From positions 1-64,000 of the forward strand of contig CAMCYF010000006.1 in the NCBI GenBank assembly GCA_945883825.1: a stretch of DNA of 64,000 nucleotides, written 5' to 3'. Under the pieces are notes generated by a model. The model was not told where the DNA came from and did not search any database. It was given only the letters and a program-made list of their open reading frames with translations. Shown here piece by piece: positions 18,095-26,017 of this stretch (positions within the stretch are counted from its first letter, which is position 1; every line of letters starts with the position of its first letter). The translations under genes were made by a program, and so were the position numbers. Origin of the DNA: Chitinophaga pinensis (lineage in GTDB: Bacteria > Bacteroidota > Bacteroidia > Flavobacteriales_D > Crocinitomicaceae).

Positions 18095-18742
18095 ATGCGA
18101 ATTCTTATTTTTTGCTTTATTTTTTTTGCTAAAAGCTACATTCAAGCTCAAGGCACATATCAATTAGCAGTTCTAAAATATAGTGGGGGAGGTGATTATT
18201 ACGCAAATCCAACTTCGCTAACAAACCTCATTTCTTTTTGCAACAAAGAATTCGGTACAAATATCTCCAAAGAAGTTCCCTATGTAGAAGTCGGAAGTAA
18301 GGATCTATTCCGCTATCCCTTTATTCATATGACAGGACATGGAAATGTTGTATTTTCAAGAGCAGAAGCTGAAAATTTAAGAACATATTTGCTTTCAGGT
18401 GGATTTTTACACATTGACGATAATTATGGAATGGATGAATATATTCGTGTTGAATTAAAGAAAGTTTTTCCAGACATTTCACTTATTGAGCTGCCTTCAA
18501 ATCATGCGATTTACAATCAAAAATACACCTTCAATGGTCTACCGAAAATACACGAACACGACGAAAAAAAAGCACAAGCTTTTGGCATTGTAGCAAATGG
18601 TAGATTAGTTTGCCTTTATACCTTCCAAACAGATTTAGGTGATGGTTGGGAAGATCCACAAGTTCACAATGATCCGCCTGAAAAACGAAAAATGGCATTG
18701 CAAATGGGCGCCAATATACTTATGTATGCTTTTATGCGCTAG
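18095..18742 (+). CDS. DUF4159 domain protein, exported
   Basis: The ATG at 18095 gives a signal peptide (MRILIFCFIFFAKSYIQAQG) and 215 residues; longer in-frame extension into the transporter gene lacks one. The body is a single DUF4159 domain: QLAVLKYSGGGDYYANPTSL, PFIHMTGHGNVVFS, LLSGGFLHIDDNYG, and WEDPQVHNDPPEKR. The fold resembles class I glutamine-amidotransferase-like proteins; its biochemical role is unknown. The last 46 codons and stop belong to a 153-bp segment that is repeated at 19967-20119 beyond an inserted island. The intact 3' end here therefore appears to have been either kept or regenerated at insertion. Confidence 0.88.
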   Translation: MRILIFCFIFFAKSYIQAQGTYQLAVLKYSGGGDYYANPTSLTNLISFCNKEFGTNISKEVPYVEVGSKDLFRYPFIHMTGHGNVVFSRAEAENLRTYLLSGGFLHIDDNYGMDEYIRVELKKVFPDISLIELPSNHAIYNQKYTFNGLPKIHEHDEKKAQAFGIVANGRLVCLYTFQTDLGDGWEDPQVHNDPPEKRKMALQMGANILMYAFMR

Positions 18743-18757
18743 AATAAGTAATTTTAA
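18605..18757. repeat. 153-bp direct repeat, copy 1 (3' end of DUF4159 gene)
   Basis: Bases 18605-18757 match 19967-20119 at 150 of 153 positions by eye (differences at 18712, 18742 and 18745). Copy 1 is the functional end of the DUF4159 gene with stop TAG. Confidence 0.95.
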
Positions 18758-18869
18758 AAACTTGCATTAGCAATTGAATCTAGTTAATAACATTTGAGAA
18801 GTTAAACTAAAAAATAAAGTTGGTGTTTATTGGTTCATTAGGTATTTCAGTACGCTTGGCAGATGATCA

Positions 18870-19055
18870 TTTGAAGAATGGGAAAAATATCCCGAAAAAA
18901 CATTGGCTCAACTTTATGACACTTATAAAATGCCAAAAGGTTTGAAAGAAGCATTCCGTTTAACTGATGATGCAGTGGTGCGTTGTTACGGCAGTAAACC
19001 TTTAAATAGTGATGCAGAGCGTTTGGAGTACCTTTTAAATTGTATTAAAAGATGA
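18870..19055 (+). pseudogene. C-terminal relic of MmeI-like (type IIG/IIL) DNA methyltransferase
   Basis: An open stretch of 61 codons ends in TGA at 19053-19055. It reads EEWEKYPEKTLAQLYD, TYKMPKGLKEAF, LTDDAVVRCYG and SDAERLEYLLNCI. The pattern LADLYDPLxMPxxLxxAHxxLDxAV...Y...SDxERVxxLF closes MmeI/YeeA-like class I DNA methyltransferase-restriction fusions (family knowledge). The frame is closed upstream by TGA at 18864, there is no start codon, and the catalytic and target-recognition parts are absent. The 388-bp gap between the DUF4159 stop and dinD contains nothing else I can identify; 18758-18869 shows no convincing coding pattern. Confidence 0.6.
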
Positions 19056-19130
19056 TCCAGGAAAAGAAAAGGAGAAAGGCACTTTGTTGCAGTAGAAATA
19101 AAGACACGTAAATAGAAATAGCCATTAACT

Positions 19131-19958
19131 ATGACTAAAGAAATAATTATTTTTGAAAACAGCCAAATCCGTAGGCATTACGATACAGAAAATGAGGTTT
19201 GGTATTTTTCATTGGTTGATATCGTTGGGGCATTGACAGATTCTGTGAACGCCACAGATTACCTAAAAAAAATGCGGAAGAGGGATGCTGAATTAAACGG
19301 CTACATAGGGACAAATTGTCCCCAGGTAGCCATGCTCACCAATGGTAAAAATCGTAAAACATTGGCCGGGAAGGTAGAACAAATTTTCAGGTTAATTCAA
19401 TCCATTCCCTCACCAAAGGCAGAGCCCTTCAAACAATGGCTAGCCAAAGTCGGTTACGAGCGTTTAAAAGAAATTCAAGACCCCAGTTTAAGTATAGACA
19501 GAGCACGTGACACTTGGAAAAACAAGGGGCGAAGCGAAAAATGGATTCAACAACGTATGACGGGACAAGAAACCCGTAATAAATTAACCGATTATTGGAA
19601 AGATAGCGGTGTTACAGAAAAAGATGAGTTTGCCTTGTTGACCAATATTATACATCAGGAATGGACAGGGCTTAGCGTAAAAAAACACAAAGAAATCAAA
19701 GGATTGAAATCGCAGAACCTGCGAGATCACATGAGTGAAGCTGAATTGCTTTTCACTGCATTAGCAGAACTTTCAACACGTCAAATTGCTGAAACAAAAG
19801 AAGCAAAAGGTCTGATAGAAAATGCAAAAGCAAGTAAGAAAGGAGGAGAAATTGCCAAAAATGCCCGTAAAGAATTGGAAGCAAAAACAGGAAAGAGTGT
19901 GGTAACAGGTGAAAACTTTTTACCGCTTAAAAAGACCATAATAAAAGCAAAAAAATAA
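19131..19958 (+). CDS. DinD-like / BRO-N phage antirepressor-family protein
   Basis: 275 residues. The N-terminal BRO domain is clear (IRRHYDTENEVWYFSLVDI, then ALTDSVNATDYLKKM, and KTLAGKVEQIFRLIQSIPS). It is followed by the DinD-type middle (GYERLKEIQDPSLSIDRARD; RMTGQETRNKLTDYW) and a Lys/Ala-rich C-terminus. Length matches E. coli DinD. Family members are DNA-damage-inducible or phage antirepressors, and in Bacteroidota they often lie beside methyltransferase genes, as the upstream relic suggests here. The gene is intact and lies inside the repeat-bounded island, so it is probably horizontally acquired. Its current role is unknown. Confidence 0.85.
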   Translation: MTKEIIIFENSQIRRHYDTENEVWYFSLVDIVGALTDSVNATDYLKKMRKRDAELNGYIGTNCPQVAMLTNGKNRKTLAGKVEQIFRLIQSIPSPKAEPFKQWLAKVGYERLKEIQDPSLSIDRARDTWKNKGRSEKWIQQRMTGQETRNKLTDYWKDSGVTEKDEFALLTNIIHQEWTGLSVKKHKEIKGLKSQNLRDHMSEAELLFTALAELSTRQIAETKEAKGLIENAKASKKGGEIAKNARKELEAKTGKSVVTGENFLPLKKTIIKAKK

Positions 19959-19966
19959 CAACTAAT

Positions 19967-20119
19967 TTAGTTTGCCTTTATACCTTCCAAACAGATTTAG
20001 GTGATGGTTGGGAAGATCCACAAGTTCACAATGATCCGCCTGAAAAACGAAAAATGGCATTGCAAATGGGCGCAAATATACTTATGTATGCTTTTATGCG
20101 CTAAAACAAGTAATTTTAA
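19967..20119. repeat. 153-bp direct repeat, copy 2 (orphan 3' end of DUF4159 gene)
   Basis: This is a copy of 18605-18757. In the DUF4159 frame it encodes the final 45 residues (from VCLYTFQTDLGDGW to YAFMR) and stops with TAA at 20102-20104 instead of TAG. It has no start and is separated from the gene body by the island, so it is a gene remnant. Confidence 0.95.
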
Positions 20120-20143
20120 TACCTTATAAAAGAGATTTTATAT

Positions 20144-20344
20144 TTAATCGGTTTCTTCGAGAGAGAATATTTCATTGACAGTTTTACCAAAGAAATTAGA
20201 TAATTTTAGAGAGAGGACTGTAGAAGGTACATATTTGTTGAGCTCAACGGCATTAATTGCTTGTCTAGTTACTCCGATTTGTTTTGATAATTCTTCTTGG
20301 GTAATATTTTTAATAGCTCTTTCGACTTTGAGATTATTTTTCAT
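20144..20344 (-). CDS. small XRE-family HTH regulator
   Basis: 66 residues made up almost entirely of a Cro/C1-type helix-turn-helix: ITQEELSKQIGVTRQAINAVE, with the recognition helix at TRQAINAVELNKY, and the closing FFGKTVNEIFSLEE. It is of the short YozG-like type that typically pairs with a membrane protein. Here it overlaps the upstream membrane-protein gene by 11 bp on the same strand, so the pair is probably one regulatory unit. Confidence 0.9.
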   Translation of the reverse strand: MKNNLKVERAIKNITQEELSKQIGVTRQAINAVELNKYVPSTVLSLKLSNFFGKTVNEIFSLEETD

Positions 20345-21005
20345 AACTAGCTGATTTTTTAGATTGATATAGAACGTAATAAAATCTTGCTATAAATATT
20401 ACTAAAAATGCAAGCGTACTTAATAGTGGGATTTGGATAAAAAACATGCCATAAATAAAAATAACAGCAAACAAAAAGATTGCATAATTAATATACATTG
20501 CCCAAAGTAATGATTCTAAACGCAATTTGATTGTAAATTCATCTTCTGATTTAAGTTTAGAGAATCCGACCAATAGACATCCTAATACAAATAATGTGAT
20601 ACTTAACTCAAATCGAATGTCATCATATTTAAATCCCATTATCGGACTTTTAATTGTAGAGTCTTGTAAAAAGGGCCCTGAATCATAGACATAAAAGACT
20701 GGAACCTTTGTTAATAATTTGTTTTCACCATTAATGCCAAAGAACAATGTTATTAAGATAGATAGACACAATAGAATCAAGCCAATTCTATTAAATTTGT
20801 TTGGAAAAAGAAATTTTGTTTTCATACGTTTAGATTTAAGATTACGGTACAAATGTAATGTATAAATTACATAAAAGCAATAATAGATTACAAAAAGAAT
20901 TATATAGATTACATTTTTATAATAATTTATTGATAATAAGATAAATAAAACACTGCTGCCAATAAACGCAACAGTAAATGTGGGCTTGCGTTTTCGCTGA
21001 GACAT
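20334..21005 (-). CDS. hypothetical multi-pass membrane protein paired with HTH regulator
   Basis: 223 residues with about six hydrophobic segments (two in the first 50 residues, one near 75-90, one near 128-145, two between 160 and 215). A charged loop follows the second helix, and a short outside loop around FYVYDSGPFLQDS may be extracytoplasmic. I recognise no named domain. Its 3' end overlaps the XRE regulator, an arrangement known for HTH/membrane-protein pairs (for example DUF2975 neighbours) in which the membrane protein may sense an envelope signal. This role is inferred. Confidence 0.75.
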   Translation of the reverse strand: MSQRKRKPTFTVAFIGSSVLFILLSINYYKNVIYIILFVIYYCFYVIYTLHLYRNLKSKRMKTKFLFPNKFNRIGLILLCLSILITLFFGINGENKLLTKVPVFYVYDSGPFLQDSTIKSPIMGFKYDDIRFELSITLFVLGCLLVGFSKLKSEDEFTIKLRLESLLWAMYINYAIFLFAVIFIYGMFFIQIPLLSTLAFLVIFIARFYYVLYQSKKSASYEK

Positions 21006-21093
21006 TTGAAATCTTTATATAAATTTGTAGCGCATATTTATGATTTATGCGGCATTTTAAAATGACAATATTATAGCGAGAAACTTTCAAAAA

Positions 21094-21507
21094 ATGAAGA
21101 TATCAAAGAGTTTATTTTATTGGTTTGCCTTATTTGCACTTTGCTTTATTACATATCAACAAGTGCAAGACAACATTAGACCAGCTTACGCTTATGGAAA
21201 CTTGACAATAAAATATTTATTGGGAATTGCACCTAATTTTTTTTCCGCAATTGGGATACCATCATTGTTTATTGTCATAATTCCACAAATGAAATTGACG
21301 AATAAATGGTTAAACGAAAAGAAACACATTACGGCAAACCTAATTTCTCTTGCTGGACTCATAACCTGGGAGTTTTTGCAAACTTTAACAACAAGAGGAT
21401 ATTTTGATTGGAATGATATTCTTTGGACTCTGATTGGTGCTTTTGTGTTTCAATTAATATGGACTATTAGCCCAAACAGATACAAAGAAAACTATGATGG
21501 AGCATAG
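21094..21507 (+). CDS. small membrane protein, weakly VanZ-like
   Basis: 137 residues with about four hydrophobic helices. The segment WEFLQTLTTRGYFDWNDILWT followed by GAFVF resembles the E(F)LQ...FDxxDxxxNxxG pattern of VanZ-like proteins (shown here in two blocks, WEFLQ and FDWNDILWT). Its function is unknown. It is divergent from the membrane-protein/HTH pair and lies in the accessory stretch after the island. Confidence 0.65.
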   Translation: MKISKSLFYWFALFALCFITYQQVQDNIRPAYAYGNLTIKYLLGIAPNFFSAIGIPSLFIVIIPQMKLTNKWLNEKKHITANLISLAGLITWEFLQTLTTRGYFDWNDILWTLIGAFVFQLIWTISPNRYKENYDGA

Positions 21508-21677
21508 ATAAAAACGACCGTGTAAAAAAGGTTTTTCAAAAGTAACGGTTGAGTGATCCGCATCAATATTTTTGGTCAAAGTTGCCACATCGTCAACCTG
21601 AGTCACCTTACCAAAAAAAATTCCTACACTAAATTACCTTAATTTTACACTATTAAATAAACGCAAAGGTCAAACAG

Positions 21678-21950
21678 ATGAAAAAATTTATGCTTAATAT
21701 CCAACTAGAAGGATTGGACAATGATACAAGAATGAAACTACTCCCAAGAGAGCAGGAGCTTGTAAAAGAACTAGAACAAAATGGGAGTATTGTAGAAACA
21801 TATATTAAACTTGATATGTCTGGTATTTTCATTGTAATGATGGTCAATGATTCTGAAGATGTGCATACTAAACTTTCAATTTTACCTTATTATCCGTATA
21901 TGAAAATTGAAATTATTCCAGTGAGAGTGCTTAACAACATTAATCAATAA
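21678..21950 (+). CDS. small muconolactone-isomerase-like ferredoxin-fold protein
   Basis: 90 residues. The arrangement of an N-terminal strand, an EQELVKELEQNGSIV helix-turn, a hydrophobic strand (GIFIVMMVND), then EDVHTKLSILPYYPYMKIEI resembles muconolactone isomerase-like proteins, where ...HxxLxxLPLxPYMxIEVxP closes the fold. No catabolic genes are near, so a true isomerase role is doubtful. It stands alone. Confidence 0.6.
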   Translation: MKKFMLNIQLEGLDNDTRMKLLPREQELVKELEQNGSIVETYIKLDMSGIFIVMMVNDSEDVHTKLSILPYYPYMKIEIIPVRVLNNINQ

Positions 21951-22028
21951 GTTGGTCATACACCCGAAAATCCCAAAGTTTAGGATTATGAATTCTTAAA
22001 AGAATAATTCGCTCCAAACTAGCATATC

Positions 22029-22595
22029 TTAGCTAATCCGTTTTATTACCAACTCATCTACTTTTTGGAAAAAATGTTGAGGTGCATAAGTTCTCCATTC
22101 AATTTCGTCAAGAGTTCCACCCATTAAAAAATAATTATCGATGTTTACTTTATGAAATTCTGCGGCAACATGCTCATGAAAATTTACGAGTGCAATCCAA
22201 CCATCTTCTACTTCATCGAACCACTCCTCGTAATAGCAATCATCAGAATAATGAAAATTAAGTACATTTTCGCCGATTAAAATAAATTTCGTGATTCCTT
22301 CTTCAATCATAAGTTCTATAAAATCGCGCTTTAACAGCATAATATCATTTTCTATTGCATCGTTCCATTCGCCCATCATTTCAAGAATTGCAAATCCTAG
22401 ATCATAGTCGCAATATAAAATTTTCAGAAATAAGGTTTCAGAGCCAATAGAATCCCATTGCGGATGAATACAATAATTATAGATAGCATTAGTAAATTCA
22501 AACTCGCTATAATTCCGCCCATAAAATGGAGAGCGCTTATCTTCTGAAGCAATGTAATAAGCTCTCCAATTATAAAAAGGTTCAATAGAATGCAC
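22029..22595 (-). CDS. conserved protein of unknown function
   Basis: A start at GTG 22595 gives 188 residues beginning VHSIEPFYNWRAYYIASED. This is preferred over a TTG 57 bp upstream because the exact -7 element TAAATTTG (22599-22606) places +1 on this GTG. The protein is acidic and aromatic-rich, with no signal peptide or membrane helix. Blocks such as RSPFYGRNYSEFEFTNAIYN, LILIGENVLNFHYSDD and EVEDGWIALVNF look strongly constrained, and I recall the same pattern in many Flavobacteriia proteins of unknown function. No catalytic motif can be assigned. Confidence 0.75.
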   Translation of the reverse strand: MHSIEPFYNWRAYYIASEDKRSPFYGRNYSEFEFTNAIYNYCIHPQWDSIGSETLFLKILYCDYDLGFAILEMMGEWNDAIENDIMLLKRDFIELMIEEGITKFILIGENVLNFHYSDDCYYEEWFDEVEDGWIALVNFHEHVAAEFHKVNIDNYFLMGGTLDEIEWRTYAPQHFFQKVDELVIKRIS

Positions 22596-22598
22596 GTG

Positions 22599-22606
22599 CA
22601 AATTTA
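22599..22606 (-). promoter_or_regulatory. Bacteroidota -7 element setting a leaderless GTG start
   Basis: On the minus strand, TAAATTTG ends 3 nt before GTG at 22595. With G at -4, +1 is the G of the start codon. Confidence 0.45.
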
Positions 22607-22692
22607 CATTGGGAATTTCATTATATGAAAAAAAATATATTAAATATGCCAATCAGAATTGACATAAGATATAAAAGCTAAAAATTGTAATG

Positions 22693-22700
22693 TAAATTTG
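22693..22700 (+). promoter_or_regulatory. Bacteroidota -7 element before trmB
   Basis: TAAATTTG, exact consensus match, ends 19 nt before the trmB ATG at 22720. This predicts a leader of about 16 nt. Confidence 0.45.
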
Positions 22701-22719
22701 CCACGACAAATAAAAAAGG

Positions 22720-23388
22720 ATGGGGAAAGATAAATTAAGACGCTTTGCAGCGATAAAATCTTTTGAAAATGTAATTGAAGCAAAACCTGAAGTTGATTTT
22801 TCACTGAAAGGATCTTGGCGAAAAAACTTTTTTAAGAACAACAACCCAATTGTATTAGAATTAGGCTGTGGAAAAGGCGAATATTCGCTAGGATTGGGAA
22901 AACATTACCCAAACAAGAATTTTATTGGACTTGATTTAAAAGGAAATCGAATTTATATTGGAGCCAAAGAAGCTTTAGCATTAAACATGAAAAATGTTGC
23001 TTTTTTAAGAACTAGAATTGATTTTATAACAGATTATTTTGCGGAAAATGAAGTGGATGAAATCTGGCTAACTTTTTCAGATCCTCAGAGAAAAAAACCT
23101 AGAAAAAGATTAACCTCTCCATTATTTATAGAGCGTTATCAGCAGATATTAAAGCCTGGAGGACTTATTCATCTTAAGACTGATAGCGAACTTTTGTTCG
23201 AATTTACACTAGATGAGATAGCGAAAAATAAATATACTTGCCTTGAAAATACATGGGATTTATATGGTGAATTGTCAGCTAAAATGGATGAAGAAACTAA
23301 AGCGATTTTTCATATAAAAACCCATTATGAAAAGTTGTTTACTGCTAAAGGTTTCACTATTAAATACTGTAAATTTCAGATTAATTAA
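22720..23388 (+). CDS. trmB: tRNA (guanine-N7-)-methyltransferase TrmB
   Basis: 222 residues. The SAM-binding motif ELGCGKGEYSLGLG is near residue 46, followed by NFIGLDLKGNRIYIGAKEA. The family signature WLTFSDPQRKKPRKRLTSP is near 118-136 (FSDPQRKKPRKR is the tRNA-binding/catalytic stretch), and IHLKTDSELLFEFT follows. It forms m7G46 in the tRNA variable loop. Length is normal. It is monocistronic with its own promoter. Confidence 0.95.
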   Translation: MGKDKLRRFAAIKSFENVIEAKPEVDFSLKGSWRKNFFKNNNPIVLELGCGKGEYSLGLGKHYPNKNFIGLDLKGNRIYIGAKEALALNMKNVAFLRTRIDFITDYFAENEVDEIWLTFSDPQRKKPRKRLTSPLFIERYQQILKPGGLIHLKTDSELLFEFTLDEIAKNKYTCLENTWDLYGELSAKMDEETKAIFHIKTHYEKLFTAKGFTIKYCKFQIN

Positions 23389-23462
23389 TTCTTCCTTACA
23401 ATACAAATTAGAAAAAGTTACCACCTTAAGCATTTGTTCTTAGAAAATTAGAAAAAAAAGCT

Positions 23463-23470
23463 TATTTTTG
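23463..23470 (+). promoter_or_regulatory. Bacteroidota -7 element before the TPR-ribH-glmM group
   Basis: TATTTTTG, exact consensus match, lies 19 nt before the ATG at 23490. It is the only promoter-like element before the three tightly packed genes. Confidence 0.45.
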
Positions 23471-23489
23471 CCATCTAAATAATTAGAAT

Positions 23490-24128
23490 ATGGATAATTT
23501 AAGTTTTGAGGAGATAAAATCTAAATTTAGTTCAAATAAAAAATTTAAAATTGCAAGTTATGCTTTTGGAGGTTTAATTTTATTGGCTTTGCTTTATTTT
23601 TTATACCGACAGTTTATATGGATGCCGAGTAATGAAAAATCTAACGATAGTTGGTGGGTAGGTCAGAATTTTATTTCTAAAGATTCAACAAATCAAGCAA
23701 TTAAAGCACTAGAGCCTGTCGTAAAAAAATATGATGGTAAGTCAGGTGGCGAAATAAGTCAATTCCTTTTGGCTCGTCAGTACATGGAAAAAGGACAATT
23801 TCAAAAAGCTATTAAAAACTTAGAGGGTGTTGATGTGAATGATACCTATATTCGAATTTATTCAATTGGTTTACAAGGGGATTGCTATTCTGAGTTAAAA
23901 AAATATGATACAGCAATAGAAAAATATTTAGAAGCTGCAGATGAAGAAGAAAATGAGTTTACAACTCCAATGTATCTTTTAAAAGCAGGTTTGTGTGCTG
24001 AAAAAATAAAAGATTACGAAGCAGCAACAACTTATTATACGCGTATTTTAGATGATTATCCTGCCTATGGATCTCAAAAAACTATTGAAAAATACATTGC
24101 AAGAACGAGTACAATTAAAAAGAAATAG
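23490..24128 (+). CDS. TPR-repeat membrane-anchored protein (YfgM-like)
   Basis: 212 residues. A cytoplasmic N-terminus and one transmembrane helix (ASYAFGGLILLALLYFLYR, about 28-46) are followed by three or four tetratricopeptide-like units (QFLLARQYMEKGQFQKAIKN; SIGLQGDCYSELKKYDTAIE; YLLKAGLCAEKIKDYEAATT). The layout is that of YfgM/ancillary SecYEG-type proteins: a helix, then a periplasmic TPR domain. It is followed 2 bp later by ribH in an operon. The role in envelope protein traffic is inferred. Confidence 0.8.
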   Translation: MDNLSFEEIKSKFSSNKKFKIASYAFGGLILLALLYFLYRQFIWMPSNEKSNDSWWVGQNFISKDSTNQAIKALEPVVKKYDGKSGGEISQFLLARQYMEKGQFQKAIKNLEGVDVNDTYIRIYSIGLQGDCYSELKKYDTAIEKYLEAADEEENEFTTPMYLLKAGLCAEKIKDYEAATTYYTRILDDYPAYGSQKTIEKYIARTSTIKKK

Positions 24129-24130
24129 GA

Positions 24131-24625
24131 ATGGCGACAGCCAGTAAAAATCTTTCAAAATATAATAAGGAACTTGTTCCTAATGGTGCCGATTTTAAAA
24201 TCGGCATTGTTGTTTCTGAGTGGAATGAAAGCATTACATTTAAACTCTTAGAGGGTGCACAAAAAGCTTTAGAAGAAAATGGTGTTGCTAAAGAAAATAT
24301 TCATATTCAATACGTTCCAGGAGCTTTTGAACTTGCACTAGGTGCTCAATATTTTTTTAAAGAACAGAAAATAGATGGTGTAATTGCAATTGGCGTAGTT
24401 ATTCAAGGAGAAACAAAACATTTTGATTATGTATGTTCTGGAACTACAAATGGAATTATGGAGGTGATGTTAAAATACAATAAACCTGTAGCATTTTGCG
24501 TATTAACAGATAATAACATTCAGCAGTCTATTGATCGTTCCGGAGGTATTCACGGCAACAAAGGTACAGAAGCGGCAATTGCGTGTCTTAAAATGATTGC
24601 AAATAAGCAGCGATTCATTAAATAA
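24131..24625 (+). CDS. ribH: 6,7-dimethyl-8-ribityllumazine synthase
   Basis: 164 residues. The phosphate/substrate motifs of lumazine synthase are visible: IGIVVSEWNESIT near 25-37, VPGAFELALGAQYF near 62-75, IGVVIQGETKHFDYV near 88-102 and the late AFCVLTDNNIQQSIDRSG. It condenses ribityl-aminouracil with butanone phosphate, the penultimate step of riboflavin synthesis, and complements ribD at 16186. It is packed between the TPR gene (2 bp) and glmM (6 bp). No FMN riboswitch is seen. Confidence 0.96.
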   Translation: MATASKNLSKYNKELVPNGADFKIGIVVSEWNESITFKLLEGAQKALEENGVAKENIHIQYVPGAFELALGAQYFFKEQKIDGVIAIGVVIQGETKHFDYVCSGTTNGIMEVMLKYNKPVAFCVLTDNNIQQSIDRSGGIHGNKGTEAAIACLKMIANKQRFIK

Positions 24626-24631
24626 TAGACC

Positions 24632-26017
24632 ATGACATTAATAAAGTCTATTTCTGGTATTCGAGGAACAATTGGAGGAAAGGTCGGCGAAGGACTTACA
24701 CCCTTAGATGCAGTTTTATTTGCTGCAGCTTATGGAAGCTGGCTAAAAACACAAAACTCCTCAAAAAAATTGAAGGTCGTTATTGGAAGAGATGCACGTA
24801 TTTCAGGTCAAATGATTTCAGATCTTGTATCCTCAACCTTAATTGGCTTGGGAATAGATGTCATAAATTTAGGTTTGTCTACAACTCCAACTGTTGAAAT
24901 TGCAGTTCCCATGGAAAATGCACACGGTGGTATAATTCTGACAGCAAGTCACAATCCAAAACAATGGAATGCACTAAAGTTATTGAATGAAAAGGGAGAA
25001 TTCATTTCTGGAGCAGAAGGCGAAATGCTATTAGAAATAGCAAAAAATCAAGATTTTGAATTCGCAGAAGTCGACGACTTGGGTTCAATAAGAAACGATG
25101 ACTCCTATATGCACAAGCACATTGCTGCAATTTTAGCGCTACCACTTGTGGATTCAAAGCTTATTAAAGAAGCAAATTTTAAGATTGTCGTAGATGCCGT
25201 AAATTCAAGTGGAGGGATTTTTGTCCCAGCTCTTCTAAAAGCGCTTGGTGTTTCACAAATAACAGAAATGTACTGCGAACCAAATGGCGATTTTCCACAC
25301 AATCCTGAACCTTTACCTGAAAACCTGAAAGAATTGTCACAGGCAATGAAAGTTCAAAAAGCAACAATTGGAATTACAGTTGACCCTGATGTTGATCGCT
25401 TAGCATTTGTCTGCGAAGATGGCTCAATGTTTGGAGAAGAATATACCTTAGTTGCAGTTGCTGATTATGTTTTAAAACATACGCCAGGAGCAACTGTATC
25501 AAATTTATCATCCACTCGAGCTTTACGAGATATCACTGAAGAAAAAGGGCAAGTATATGCTGCAGCTGCAGTTGGAGAGGTAAATGTTGTAGCTAAAATG
25601 AAAGAAGTAAATGCCGTAATTGGTGGAGAAGGAAATGGGGGTATAATTTATCCAGATTTGCATTATGGGCGTGATTCCTTGGTTGGAATTGCCTTGTTTC
25701 TTACTCATCTTGCTATAGAAAAAAAGTCGATGACTGCTTTGCGTGATAGTTATCCTAAGTATGTTATCTCTAAAAATAAAATTGAATTAACTCCAGAGAT
25801 AGATGTTGATTTAATTTTAGAGAAAATGGCTTTAAAATATGCTGATAAAGAAGTTGATACAACAGATGGTGTAAAAATTTACATCGAAAAAGAATGGGTA
25901 CATCTACGAAAAAGTAATACAGAGCCAATTATTCGGATTTATTCTGAAGCAAGCGATGAAGAAGAAGCAAATAAACTAGCAAATCGAATTATCTCAGAGA
26001 TAAAGGCGCTAATTTAA
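24632..26017 (+). CDS. glmM: phosphoglucosamine mutase (phosphohexomutase family)
   Basis: 461 residues. The catalytic phosphoserine loop TASHNPKQWN is at about 104-113, the Mg loop DPDVDR near 251, the sugar-binding GEGNGG near 333 and the phosphate-binding loop RKSNTEPIIRIY near 430. The start SISGIRGTIGG is typical of the family. In Bacteroidota this form is annotated GlmM, making glucosamine-1-phosphate for peptidoglycan and LPS. A phosphomannomutase/phosphoglucomutase activity cannot be excluded. Its end overlaps the convergent aroB by 4 bp. Confidence 0.9.
   Translation: MTLIKSISGIRGTIGGKVGEGLTPLDAVLFAAAYGSWLKTQNSSKKLKVVIGRDARISGQMISDLVSSTLIGLGIDVINLGLSTTPTVEIAVPMENAHGGIILTASHNPKQWNALKLLNEKGEFISGAEGEMLLEIAKNQDFEFAEVDDLGSIRNDDSYMHKHIAAILALPLVDSKLIKEANFKIVVDAVNSSGGIFVPALLKALGVSQITEMYCEPNGDFPHNPEPLPENLKELSQAMKVQKATIGITVDPDVDRLAFVCEDGSMFGEEYTLVAVADYVLKHTPGATVSNLSSTRALRDITEEKGQVYAAAAVGEVNVVAKMKEVNAVIGGEGNGGIIYPDLHYGRDSLVGIALFLTHLAIEKKSMTALRDSYPKYVISKNKIELTPEIDVDLILEKMALKYADKEVDTTDGVKIYIEKEWVHLRKSNTEPIIRIYSEASDEEEANKLANRIISEIKALI

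Larger units (their letters stand above)
18605..20119. mobile_element. repeat-bounded inserted island (DNA methyltransferase relic + dinD-like gene)
   Basis: A unit of 1362 bp lies between equivalent points of the two 153-bp direct repeats. Its unique part (18758-19966) holds the tail of an MmeI-like methyltransferase and an intact dinD/BRO-type gene, which are typical restriction-modification or phage cargo. Base composition there is visibly richer in G+C than the neighbours. No integrase, transposase, inverted repeats or tRNA is present. It is thus a non-autonomous or decayed insertion, possibly by homologous recombination on a shared gene end. Confidence 0.6.

Noticed and set aside
18605-20119. 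Insertion sequence
   Set aside because: No transposase frame and no terminal inverted repeats; the repeats are direct and are gene sequence.
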